Shown here: piece after piece, positions 8,747 through 16,557 of the stretch
Layout: every line of letters starts with the position of its first letter
Numbering within the stretch: the stretch's first letter is position 1
NCBI RefSeq assembly: GCF_000178835.2
Contig: NC_015275.1
Coordinates: 2,439,001 to 2,503,000, forward strand
DNA length: 64,000 bases
Origin: Cellulosilyticum lentocellum DSM 5427
GTDB taxonomy: Bacteria > Bacillota > Clostridia > Lachnospirales > Cellulosilyticaceae
Reading direction: 5' to 3'
Translations under genes and position numbers: made by a program
Notes under the pieces: model-generated
The model's database searches: none
What the model was told of the DNA's origin: nothing
What the model saw: the letters and a program-made list of their open reading frames with translations, nothing else

Positions 8747-8798
8747 AAAAAAGAGGATAAAAAGCAATTATAAAAAATATAATTGCCTTTTATCCTCT
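8747..8798 (-). terminator. Riboswitch expression-platform terminator
   Basis: On the minus strand a stem of about 20 bp, starting AGAGGATAAAAGGCAATTAT and closed by its complement, ends in TTTTTT. Its 5' arm begins with the AGAG that also ends the second aptamer's closing helix, so ligand binding should compete with terminator formation, an ON-switch arrangement. Confidence 0.85.
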
Positions 8799-8973
8799 GT
8801 CCTTTTACCTGAAAGCTTACCTATTGGTTTTCCTCGTCGGTGGTGTCAATTCTACGCAGACACGCTCTCCAGATTTACGTCCCTTGACTGTATTGTACCT
8901 GAGAGTTTCAACATCTACCTGGCTTATAGCTGTTTTGCTTCTTCGGTTATTATGTAGTACATAATATCTCCAG
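8795..8973 (-). promoter_or_regulatory. Tandem glycine riboswitch (gcvT motif)
   Basis: Read on the minus strand, the region holds two glycine aptamers in series. Aptamer 1 begins GGAGATATTATG, contains AACCGAAGAAGCAAAA and closes with ACTCTCAGGTACA. Aptamer 2 begins CTGGAGAGCGTGTCTG, contains ACACCACCGACGAGGAAAAC and closes with TTTCAGGTAAAAGGACAGAG. The CCGA-purine-GCAAA and CAGGUAAAAGGACAGAG segments are hallmark conserved bases of the family. It lies between a promoter and the TRIC-family gene and feeds into an intrinsic terminator. A protein-like frame across it on the same strand is spurious. Confidence 0.95.
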
Positions 8974-9010
8974 TCAATTTCAACCGTTTGATTGTTATTA
9001 ATTCTCACTG

Positions 9011-9039
9011 AGTATATCAAAATTATAGTTGTATGTAAA
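9011..9039 (-). promoter_or_regulatory. Promoter of the glycine riboswitch transcript
   Basis: On the minus strand TTTACA (9039-9034) and TATACT (9016-9011) are separated by 17 bp, placing the transcription start about 30 bases before the first aptamer. Confidence 0.55.
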
Positions 9040-9225
9040 TCCCAAAATTGAACTTTATCCAAAAATAGGAATCAAAAGTGGAGGAGAGGAGTATCTATTT
9101 ACAAATTACACATAATTATATACAAGCATTTAAAATACTAGTATTATAATGAATTACTATATATAGGAGATACATTCCATTCAGATTACATTGTAAATAC
9201 TTATTTATATACCTAATATATCCAA

Positions 9226-9393
9226 ATTGAAGATTTTGTTTTACAACCTTAAGAAGTTGTAAATGTTAAATATGTATCATTGAATGAGATGCAAGATATG
9301 TATAACAAAAATGAAATAGTTGAATCTGTTTGAAAAAGATTTTCTCATTTTAAGGATAAATTATTATTCTTAAAAAGGAACAGAAAAAAATAG
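9226..9393 (+). pseudogene. Decayed Nudix hydrolase C-terminal fragment
   Basis: One plus-strand frame reads IEDFVLQP, stop, EVVNVKYVSLNEMQDMYNKN, EIVESV, stop, KRFSHFKDKL and then a final stop. This is the pattern after the Nudix box in Nudix hydrolases, where xEEVxDVKWVSLxEM is typical; the two internal stops (TAA 9250-9252, TGA 9331-9333) replace what would be Gln/Glu- and Trp-like positions. No start or Nudix box remains upstream. It is a relic inside the 670-bp gap. Confidence 0.5.
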
Positions 9394-9734
9394 TTATAAA
9401 ATGCCATTTTATTATAGTATTTTACTATTCGCGAAACACCGGTTTTACGAATAGTAATGTGAATAAAGATCAAACCTACTCTTAAGGCTTATAGTTCTGC
9501 TATTAATTTTGCGGTTGTAGCGGATATCATTTGCTTCCTCCTCCTAAATGCCTCTATACTTGAAAGTAAATTGATATTTACCAAAATATATCATAATATC
9601 AAATCAATATCAATAAAGTTATCTATACTGTATAGATTTAATATAGATAACTCTATTAATATCAATGCTTCTATAGATTTAGGCATAGATAACTAGGTTT
9701 TACAAATCAAATAAATACCAAGATTTTTAAGCAC
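9394..9734. other. Gene-free AT-rich region with palindromes
   Basis: No supportable gene. It holds a hairpin (ACTATTCG 9424-9431 against CGAATAGT 9448-9455), a minus-strand GGAGGAGG with a 13-codon frame starting at 9530, and a cluster of ATCTATA-type motifs at 9620-9694: a perfect 8-1-8 palindrome ATCTATACTGTATAGAT and two imperfect 22-bp direct repeats starting TATAGATTTA at 9631 and 9672. It appears to be a mix of a regulatory region and gene debris downstream of aspartate decarboxylase. Confidence 0.5.
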
Positions 9735-11366
9735 TTATTTTGTTTGCTTCCAAGCTTCTACATACTGATTAAAAATTGCATTAATAGCATCACCAATTTG
9801 TGCATAAGCTTCATCTGGTAAATTAGCCAATGAAACACGGATTGACCAATCAGGACCTTTAAAACCATTACCATTTAATAACACAATGGCATATTCTTGA
9901 GCGAGACGAAAAAGAATATCCTCCGGTGCATAATGTATTTCTAAATAATTAACAAACTCTTCATTGTATTTAACTCGAGCCCACACAAGTAAATCAATTT
10001 CACTATAATAAGCTGTATTATGAGGTTGCAAATAAAGTGGTAAATCTAAGTGATCATATAAGAGTTTAAGGCGTCTATGGCAAATTTCTTGCGTTTGTTT
10101 TTTATAGCAATTTTCTTTGTCAAGTAAGGCAAAGACAGAGAAAATTGCCATTTGTGCTTGCTGTGGTGTGGACAAACCAGCTGTATGATTTAAAGCTACT
10201 TGCCTACTATCTGCTACAATACGATCAATAAAAGTAATATCTCTTGGATTATTAGTTAATGCACCATAACGATGATCTAAATCAGAGATGACTTCTGGTG
10301 GTAACTCTCTAATAAGCTGATCAAATATATTTTTTTTGCTAATAGCAATAAGACCTAGTCTCCAACCTGTTACCCCAAAATACTTAGAATATGAATACAC
10401 ACCTATTGTTTGTTCTGGAATTTCTGTCATTAGTGATTTAAAGTTATTGGTAAACGTACCATAAACATCATCTGTAATAATCATTAATTTAGGATTTTTT
10501 TCTTTGATAATCTGCTTCATATAAATAATTGATTCGTCATTGATAGCTACTGAAGGAGGATTACTTGGATTAACTAAAAAAAGTGCTTTAACAGTTTTAT
10601 CTGCTATTTTATCTAGTTCTTCTTTTGGATATTGCCAGTTGTGTCTTCCTTCCTCATTAATTTCACTGGCATGAATATTAGTTACTTTAAGTGCATAGCG
10701 GCTTAAATGAGGAATTTCTAAATAAGGCGTAAAAATAGGAACCATTAGAGCAATATGATCCCCTTTTTCCAAAAGATGATTAGCCATCATACTATCAAAG
10801 ATATAGCACATTGCAGCCGTTCCACCTTCTACAGCGAATAGGTCGTGTGTTACTTCTTTAGGAATGACTCTTCCCATTTCTTGCATTAAATAATCATATA
10901 CTACTTTCTCTATACAATGAAGCATACGGTCTGGCATAGGATAATGATCGCCTATAATAGCATCCACTAATTCATAAATCCAACGATTTTTATTAAAACC
11001 ATGTACCTTAACACCGTATTCAATCACACCAGAAAGTAGATCTAAACCAGGTAAATGCTTATTATTAGCTACAAACTCATCAAAGTGCATATCAATATCT
11101 TTTACATAAGGCATTCCTGCTAAATCATTTTTTTCTACATCACGCTTCGTTTCTTCTACTGCAAATAAACCTAGTGTAAAAAAAGCCTGACGCGGTGTAG
11201 ATGCAGTCCAATTGGGATTTCCTCTTCCAGCATTTAAAAAAGTAGCCACGCCTTTCTTTTCTGTGCTTTTTGCCATAGCAATAAGTTTATTTTTTAGTTC
11301 AAAAGGGCTTAAATTTTTATATTCTTTTACAAGTTCTTTTATTTCTTCTGTTCCTTTTAAAATCAC
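9735..11366 (-). CDS. aspD: Bifunctional aspartate aminotransferase / aspartate 4-decarboxylase
   Basis: 543 residues, the full length expected for L-aspartate beta-decarboxylase of PLP fold-type I. Features include GRGNPNW near the N-terminus, the VEGGTAAMCY cofactor loop, FLVNPSNPPS, DDVYGTF and the PLP-binding Lys in YSYSKYFGVTGWR. The enzyme converts aspartate to alanine and CO2 in the cytoplasm and, with the AspT antiporter, can generate proton-motive force. It starts with GTG at 11366, eight bases after GAGG. The upstream gene, which would be aspT, is degraded here, so the energy-conserving cycle is probably lost unless another transporter exists. Confidence 0.93.
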   Translation of the reverse strand: MILKGTEEIKELVKEYKNLSPFELKNKLIAMAKSTEKKGVATFLNAGRGNPNWTASTPRQAFFTLGLFAVEETKRDVEKNDLAGMPYVKDIDMHFDEFVANNKHLPGLDLLSGVIEYGVKVHGFNKNRWIYELVDAIIGDHYPMPDRMLHCIEKVVYDYLMQEMGRVIPKEVTHDLFAVEGGTAAMCYIFDSMMANHLLEKGDHIALMVPIFTPYLEIPHLSRYALKVTNIHASEINEEGRHNWQYPKEELDKIADKTVKALFLVNPSNPPSVAINDESIIYMKQIIKEKNPKLMIITDDVYGTFTNNFKSLMTEIPEQTIGVYSYSKYFGVTGWRLGLIAISKKNIFDQLIRELPPEVISDLDHRYGALTNNPRDITFIDRIVADSRQVALNHTAGLSTPQQAQMAIFSVFALLDKENCYKKQTQEICHRRLKLLYDHLDLPLYLQPHNTAYYSEIDLLVWARVKYNEEFVNYLEIHYAPEDILFRLAQEYAIVLLNGNGFKGPDWSIRVSLANLPDEAYAQIGDAINAIFNQYVEAWKQTK

Positions 11367-11403
11367 TAGTTTATCCTCTCTTCTTTTGTAATAATCCTGA
11401 TGT

Positions 11404-11863
11404 CTATGAGAAAAATAATACGACTATTGATCCCCAAATAAGTGCGCCATTCCATGTTTGCCCTACATGATTTTCTGCAATAATAAAGCTACGGTATTCT
11501 ACAACAGAAGCACCAGAATAAATACCATAGCCTTCAATTACTTTTTGTGATTTTTCATCAATCTTCTTACATTCTTCTGGAAGGTTTATACCTAATAACT
11601 TGGGTGCAATTGTTGAAAGAAAAAAAAGCGCTACCAATGGTCCCCAAAATATAAGTAACGGCATAACCAATAGGTACAAAGTCTGACATAAGCTTGATAT
11701 CTGCTGGTGGCACCTTTAAACTTGCAATAGCCCCTTGCCCTACACCAATAACAGCTGATTGGGTTAAGACGACTACTGTAATCCCTGTTGCTTGTCCTGC
11801 ATTATACCCTAAAATCTTTCCTGCAATAATAACAAGAAAAGCGCTAATTCAGGATAATCTCTT
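11404..11863 (-). pseudogene. aspT: Aspartate-alanine antiporter (aspT) remnant
   Basis: Reading the minus strand from about 11846, one frame gives an AspT/YidE-type membrane segment (AGKILGYNAGQATGITVVVL, TQSAVIGVGQGAIASLKVPP, then PIGYAVTYILGTIG). An eight-T run at about 11629-11636 then shifts the frame, after which FLSTIAPKLLGINLPEECKK continues in the next frame. The usual RCK-type domain and second membrane half are missing, with only a WNGALIWGSIVVLFFS tail. The 5' part is cut off exactly where a 213-bp inverted repeat begins (11864). Position directly upstream of aspD matches the usual aspT-aspD operon. Confidence in loss of function is high; the family call is moderately high. Confidence 0.75.
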
Positions 11864-12076
11864 CGCCTACTAGAAGTATGTGGTATACGACTTTAAGCGT
11901 GTTTGAATGATAGGAGAAGAGATGACTTTTGAAGAACTAAAGGAACAAGCAAAAAATTTATCACTTACACCGGGTGTTTATTTAATGAAAGATCGAGAAG
12001 GCTATGTCATTTATGTTGGGAAATCTAAACACTTAAAAAATCGTGTAAGTTCTTATTTTGGAAGCTTAAAGCATGT
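11864..12076. repeat. 213-bp inverted repeat, left copy
   Basis: This segment is the reverse complement of 13076-13288, apparently without mismatch over 213 bp. It contains the last ten codons and stop of the amidohydrolase gene, the AGGAG ribosome site, and the first codons of the UvrC-like gene through LKHV. The two copies are separated by 999 bp. Confidence 0.9.
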
Positions 12077-12125
12077 TCCTATTTTAACCAATTTAATAAA
12101 CCTGTACATGATTACCACTCAATAA
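11922..12125 (+). pseudogene. Duplicate 5' fragment of the UvrC-like gene
   Basis: The first 52 codons, from ATG 11922 with its AGGAG, are identical to the start of the intact UvrC-like gene on the opposite strand, then the frame leaves homology at 12077 and ends after 15 unrelated residues. It retains the GIY-YIG core motif ([16 protein letters not shown]) but no catalytic glutamate. It is inert as it stands, but an inversion between the repeats would complete it. Confidence 0.8.
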
Positions 12126-12162
12126 GCTTTAGTTTTTCCGTATCAGTAAATTTTATTCTTTA

Positions 12163-13230
12163 TTACTCTCTCTGACTTAAATATGCCTTTAAAAGGCGAT
12201 TGCTTACTTTTTCAATAGCTCTCCTATCTTCAATTGTTTCATAAAAAGCTACTTGCTGATTCATTAAGTACGAATAGATAATTAAGCTTTGATCTATTTT
12301 TGTTTTATCTAAGTCGTAGCTCTTCTTAAAGGGTTTGCTTAGATAACTATTGCCCTGTTCAATAAAATTTTTTAATAATTGGTTTCTATCTTGTATGTTC
12401 CAATAAAAGCTTTGCAATATAGTTGTTCCTTTAAGTAAGTATAGCTTACATCCTCCCATTGGACATGGTAATACAGCCATTCCTCTGGTTTGTGCTAGAC
12501 TTAATGCTATGGCTTCCTGTCTATAACCTAAACGTTTTAGGGCATACCAATTCTGCCTATATATAATGGCTTTATTAAAATCTAGCTGCTCACTAGCTTC
12601 TTTCATGGCTGTTTCATAAAACACCAATGGTAATTGATTTTCTCCTTCTAAAAAAAGCACCAAGCTTTTTAATGCCTTTTGATGCTCTTCTCTATTAGAA
12701 TCCTGACAAGGTCCTACACATCTTTTTAGTTTATAAGTTAGACATCCTTCTACCCCTTCCCCTTGCTTACAAGACGGAAGCCGAAAATAATTCCTTAAAG
12801 CTTCTACTGCCGTTAACAAATCAGCACTTTGGTCATAGGGACCAAAATAAAGTCCCGTATTGCCCTTTTCATAAACAGCTGTGACAGAACCTAATGATTC
12901 TTCAATTCCTACATGAATATAGCGATACTTCTTTTCGTTTTTTAAAAGACGATTATACAACGGTTTATATTGCTTAATAAGTACACATTCTAAAATAAGT
13001 GCATCTAACTCTGTATCTGTATACTTACACTCAAAAGTATCTATAGCAGCTACCATTCGTTTAATTCTAGGTTTTACATGCTTTAAGCTTCCAAAATAAG
13101 AACTTACACGATTTTTTAAGTGTTTAGATTTCCCAACATAAATGACATAGCCTTCTCGATCTTTCATTAAATAAACACCCGGTGTAAGTGATAAATTTTT
13201 TGCTTGTTCCTTTAGTTCTTCAAAAGTCAT
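12163..13230 (-). CDS. UvrC-like GIY-YIG nuclease (N-terminal half of UvrC only)
   Basis: 355 residues. An N-terminal GIY-YIG domain (GVYLMKD near residue 18, [15 protein letters not shown], Glu in LDALILECVLIKQYKPLYN) is followed by four cysteines spaced as in the UvrC Fe-S site (SC, GC, RCVGPC near residues 150-175) and a UVR-like helical motif (ASEQLDFNKAIIYRQ). The RNase H-fold endonuclease and helix-hairpin-helix parts of full UvrC (about 600 residues) are absent, as in Cho. Predicted role: 3'-side incision in nucleotide excision repair. ATG 13230 is preferred because AGGAG lies five bases before it, inside an upstream in-frame ATG (13245). The gene sits between inverted repeats that include its own start. 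Confidence 0.85.
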   Translation of the reverse strand: MTFEELKEQAKNLSLTPGVYLMKDREGYVIYVGKSKHLKNRVSSYFGSLKHVKPRIKRMVAAIDTFECKYTDTELDALILECVLIKQYKPLYNRLLKNEKKYRYIHVGIEESLGSVTAVYEKGNTGLYFGPYDQSADLLTAVEALRNYFRLPSCKQGEGVEGCLTYKLKRCVGPCQDSNREEHQKALKSLVLFLEGENQLPLVFYETAMKEASEQLDFNKAIIYRQNWYALKRLGYRQEAIALSLAQTRGMAVLPCPMGGCKLYLLKGTTILQSFYWNIQDRNQLLKNFIEQGNSYLSKPFKKSYDLDKTKIDQSLIIYSYLMNQQVAFYETIEDRRAIEKVSNRLLKAYLSQRE

Positions 13231-13288
13231 CTCTTCTCCTATCATTCAAACACGCTTAAAGTCGTATACCACATACTTCTAGTAGGCG
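13076..13288. repeat. 213-bp inverted repeat, right copy
   Basis: Matches 11864-12076 in reverse complement. This copy is in the native context: it spans the amidohydrolase 3' end, the 25-bp junction and the UvrC-like gene start, so the left copy is the derived one. Confidence 0.9.
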
Positions 13289-14107
13289 TTTTGCATTACC
13301 TCCATAAATAGCATTTTGTTCCTGCTCTGTTAAAGTAGTTTCTTTTAAACCTTTATCATAGCGCTTAGGTGACACTAAAGGGTAATCACTTCCAAATAGC
13401 ACTTTATCTAATATTCCCATTGTCTTGGCAGTGTCATAAATAGCCGGTTCATACAAAAAGATCATTGCTGCTGTATCATAATAAACATTTTTGAATTTCT
13501 CCTTAATTTCTTTCATATGTTCATAAATAAAAATTCCCCCACCCCAATGAGCTAAAATAATAGGTTGATCTGGATGATGCTTGATAAATGCATCTATTTC
13601 TCTTAAAGAAGTTGAAGTCTTTCCTATATAGTCATGTCCAATTGGTTCATTGGTATGTACTATAATAGGCATGTGATAATGCTTACTACAATTTGCCATT
13701 GCTGCTGTTTGGTTGGCATCATCTATTTGAAAATTTTGTCCCGCTGGGAAAAGTTCTCCTATCCCTCTAAGGCCACCCTGATAGCATCTCTCAATCTCTT
13801 GTTCTACATGTGGATGTTGTGGCACAACAGCCGCAAATCCTACTAGCTTATCTTTATATTTTCGAGTTACTTCCATTACATAATCATTCACATATTGACA
13901 AAGTCCCATATCTTGAAAACTAAAGCCAAAAATAACAGAATGGTCAATCTTTGCTTCCTGCATATGTGTAAGTACTTCTTCTGCTGTTACAAATCGATTT
14001 TGAGGGCTATTAGATAGAAGCGTAAAGTAAGGTTCTTTTTCTCCAAATTTTTGATACTGCTTAATGATATCTGGTGGTGTTACATGAACGTGCATATCTA
14101 TTCTCAT
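13256..14107 (-). CDS. Amidohydrolase family protein (COG2159 type)
   Basis: 283 residues with a metal-dependent TIM-barrel hydrolase fold. The N-terminal DMHVHV gives metal ligands H6 and H8; further motifs are IVHTNEPIGHD, ILAHWGGG and the late FGSDYPL with the conserved Asp. This is the decarboxylase/amidohydrolase group that includes ACMSD- and 4-oxalomesaconate-like enzymes; the substrate cannot be named. The ATG at 14107 is preceded by GGAG. The UvrC-like gene follows 25 bp downstream in the same direction, and the last ten codons are duplicated in the inverted repeat. Confidence 0.8.
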   Translation of the reverse strand: MRIDMHVHVTPPDIIKQYQKFGEKEPYFTLLSNSPQNRFVTAEEVLTHMQEAKIDHSVIFGFSFQDMGLCQYVNDYVMEVTRKYKDKLVGFAAVVPQHPHVEQEIERCYQGGLRGIGELFPAGQNFQIDDANQTAAMANCSKHYHMPIIVHTNEPIGHDYIGKTSTSLREIDAFIKHHPDQPIILAHWGGGIFIYEHMKEIKEKFKNVYYDTAAMIFLYEPAIYDTAKTMGILDKVLFGSDYPLVSPKRYDKGLKETTLTEQEQNAIYGGNAKRLLEVCGIRL

Positions 14108-14287
14108 GGCATATCTCCTTCACTACTTAACCATTGAATTATTTTTCTATATTTAATGCATCCTTTTAGTTAGCTTATATTACTTGTATCATACCACAAA
14201 AACCAATGAGCTAACATCCGTTTAAGTTATAAGCAATCTGTGCTATACTAATAAAAACTTTAACGCATAGTTGATGGAGGATACACA

Positions 14288-15016
14288 ATGCAATTACAAC
14301 ATTTACTCAGCTACGTAAGACGTGCCGTTCAAGATTATAATATGATAGCGGAAGGTGACCGAATTGCTATTGGTATTTCTGGTGGAAAAGATAGCTTGAT
14401 ATTAGCTCTAGCACTTAGTCATCTTAAACGATTTTATCCAAAGTCTTTTGAGATCATGGGAATAACGGTGTCTTTAGGCTTTGATAACTTCGATTTATCT
14501 GAAGTAGGCTCTTTTTTTGATACGCTACAAGTCCCTTTTTATGTATGTAATACTCAAATTGCACAAATTATCTTTGAAGAACGTAAAGAGTCTAATCCTT
14601 GCTCCTTGTGTTCGAAAATGCGTAAGGGTGCCTTATATGAAGAAGCAAAAGAAATGGGGTGTACTAAAATTGCTCTAGGTCATAACAAGGATGATATTAA
14701 TGAGACCTTATTAATGTCTCTTTTTTATGAGGGACGTATTCATACAATGGCACCTGTTACTTACATGGATCAAGTCGATTTGCACATTATTCGTCCTCTG
14801 ATTTATGCACCAGAAAAAGATATTAGAGGATTTGTAAAAAAAGAGGGATTTCCAGTCGTTAAAAGTCCTTGTCCTGCTGACGGTCAGACTAAAAGAGAAA
14901 CAACAAAAGAACTTATTTCAAGTTTGCAAAGAGATATTCCAAGGCTGCCAGAACATTTGTTCGGCGCTATTCAAAGGAGCACTATTGAAGGCTGGAAAAC
15001 TAAGGAGGGAAAATAA
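14288..15016 (+). CDS. TtcA-like PP-loop ATPase, putative tRNA thiolation protein
   Basis: 242 residues. The PP-loop GISGGKDSL adenylates its substrate; CSLCSKMRKGALYEEA and LGHNKDD match the TtcA/TilS-like group that includes tRNA 2-thiolation enzymes. TtcA proper uses a CxxC plus another Cys to bind Fe-S; here CSLC and a later SPCPADGQ Cys are candidates. It acts in the cytoplasm on tRNA, by family inference. GATGGAGG precedes the ATG. The recombinase gene starts immediately after its stop codon, implying co-transcription. A second TtcA-like gene lies at 39470-40315. Confidence 0.8.
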   Translation: MQLQHLLSYVRRAVQDYNMIAEGDRIAIGISGGKDSLILALALSHLKRFYPKSFEIMGITVSLGFDNFDLSEVGSFFDTLQVPFYVCNTQIAQIIFEERKESNPCSLCSKMRKGALYEEAKEMGCTKIALGHNKDDINETLLMSLFYEGRIHTMAPVTYMDQVDLHIIRPLIYAPEKDIRGFVKKEGFPVVKSPCPADGQTKRETTKELISSLQRDIPRLPEHLFGAIQRSTIEGWKTKEGK

Positions 15017-16124
15017 ATGGCTAGTTATCAAGAACGTCGTCAAAAATATGTAACGCTTAAAACAAGGGAATTACTCCAAACGCTTCCCCCCTATATTTTT
15101 GACTTTTTTTAGAGGAATAGAACATACTAGTAGCGCTAATACAAGACTCGCTTATGCTTATGACATTAGAGTTTATTTAAACTTCCTACATGAATCTATT
15201 CCTGGTTTAAAAGACTTACCTTCTATTGCTGCTATTACACTAGAACAATTAGAATCTATTACACCAAGAGATATCGAACGTTATTTAGAATACTTATCCT
15301 ACTACGAAATAAGTAATAAAGATCATACGCATCATGCACCACTTTCACCTGCTGCAGCTCAGGAGAATTTGAATAATGGACAATATCATCAAAATGGGCA
15401 AACAGGAAAAGCAAGAAAATTGGCATCCATTAAAACGCTATACAATTACTTTTACAAACAGCAACGTATTCTACATAATCCAACTTCCTTAGTAGATATG
15501 CCTAAAATCTATGAAAAACCCATTATTAAACTCGATGTAGATGAAATCGCAAAGTTATTAGACGTGGTTGAATCTGGTGAACAATTAACCGATAAGCAAA
15601 AGATTTATCATGAGTTTACTCGAAAAAGAGATTTAGCTATTGTAGCCGTTCTTCTTGGAACAGGCATTCGTGTTTCAGAATGTGTAGGTATTAATATAGA
15701 AGATATTGACTTCAACTATAATGGTATTAAAATCACTCGCAAGGGTGGTAATGAAACTATTATTTACTTTAGTAAAGAAGTAGAAAAGATTTTAAGAGAC
15801 TATTTAACCAATAGGCGTACTAAAACTTGTAAGGATATTGATCATCCTCTATTTCTTTCTTTGCAAAATAAACGTATTTCTGTACGTAGTGTACAGTTAC
15901 TAGTTAAAAAATATAGTAGTTTAGTAACTCAATTAAAGAAAATAACACCTCATAAACTTCGTTCTACCTATGGTACCCAACTTTATCAAGAAACTGGTGA
16001 TATTTATTTAGTTGCTGATGTCCTAGGACATAAGGATGTGAATACCACTAAAAAACATTATGCCCAAATGGATGATGCCCGCAAACGTTATGCTGCTTCT
16101 ATTATTAAACTCCGCGAAGAATAA
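15017..16124 (+). CDS. xerS: XerS-like tyrosine recombinase, interrupted by a one-base frameshift
   Basis: The gene starts at ATG 15017 after AAGGAGGG, directly behind the TtcA-like stop. The first frame reads MASYQERRQKYVTLKTRELL and then QTLPPYIFDFF before hitting TAG after seven T (15104-15110). Dropping one T joins FDFF to RGIEHTSSANTRLAYAYDIR and a complete recombinase, total 368 residues, normal for the family. The catalytic set is present: Arg in TGIRVSE, Lys in TRKGGNE, HKLRSTYG, and GHKDVNTTKKHY with the nucleophilic Tyr. Role: chromosome-dimer resolution or site-specific recombination. The break may be a sequencing error, phase variation, or +1 recoding (UUU-UAG). Downstream TTG at 15099 has no ribosome site. 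Confidence 0.8.
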
Positions 16125-16157
16125 ATTATACGCCTAAAATATGTAGAACATATATAA

Positions 16158-16186
16158 TTGACTGATTTGTTTAAATATAGTATCAT
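16158..16186 (+). promoter_or_regulatory. Promoter of the DUF4234-DUF2752 pair
   Basis: TTGACT (16158-16163) and TATCAT (16181-16186) with a 17-bp spacer, about 30 bases before the ribosome site AAGGAGG and the ATG at 16218. Confidence 0.5.
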
Positions 16187-16217
16187 TTTAATATATTAAA
16201 ATCCAAGGAGGTTTTCA

Positions 16218-16556
16218 ATGATTAAAGAGAAGAACATCGCAATATGTATTATTTTATCAATTGTTACTTGTGGGATTTATGGTTTATACTGGTTTGTATG
16301 TTTAACAGATGATGTAAGTACCGCTTCTGGTGAATATTCTACTTCTGGTATAATGGCTCTTATACTTACTATCGTAACATGTGGCATTTACGGTTTATTT
16401 TGGGCATTTAAAATGGGGGATAGATTAGACATTGCTAAACAAAAACGCGGCATTCCAGCTAGTAATGGTGGTATTCTTTACTTAATCTTATTCCTCTTTG
16501 GTGGCATTATCACTTATGCACTTATTCAATATGAACTTAATAAGCTAGCTGTTTAA
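16218..16556 (+). CDS. DUF4234 small membrane protein
   Basis: 112 residues with three predicted membrane helices. Two internal repeats share VTCGIYGLYWF and VTCGIYGLFWAF, the hallmark of DUF4234. Function is unknown; the family is common in Gram-positive membranes. A strong AAGGAGG precedes the ATG. One base separates its stop from the next ATG, so it is translationally coupled to a DUF2752 protein; in many clostridia these two families neighbour each other. Confidence 0.85.
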   Translation: MIKEKNIAICIILSIVTCGIYGLYWFVCLTDDVSTASGEYSTSGIMALILTIVTCGIYGLFWAFKMGDRLDIAKQKRGIPASNGGILYLILFLFGGIITYALIQYELNKLAV

Positions 16557-16557
16557 A

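Noticed and set aside
8817-9062. An 81-codon minus-strand frame across the glycine riboswitch
   Set aside because: It reads straight through both aptamers and has no ribosome site; conserved bases are explained by the RNA.
9428-9439. 12-mer TTCGCGAAACAC also found at 38156-38167, considered as a mobile-element trace
   Set aside because: Short, no flanking similarity, and one shared 12-mer can arise by chance in 64 kb.
9489-9530. Minus-strand GGAGGAGG followed by a 13-codon frame
   Set aside because: Too short, no recognisable product; may be debris of a deleted gene start.
12077-12162. Possible terminator or aspT fragment after the UvrC-like gene
   Set aside because: No stem-loop with T-tail and no AspT-like reading frame in either strand.
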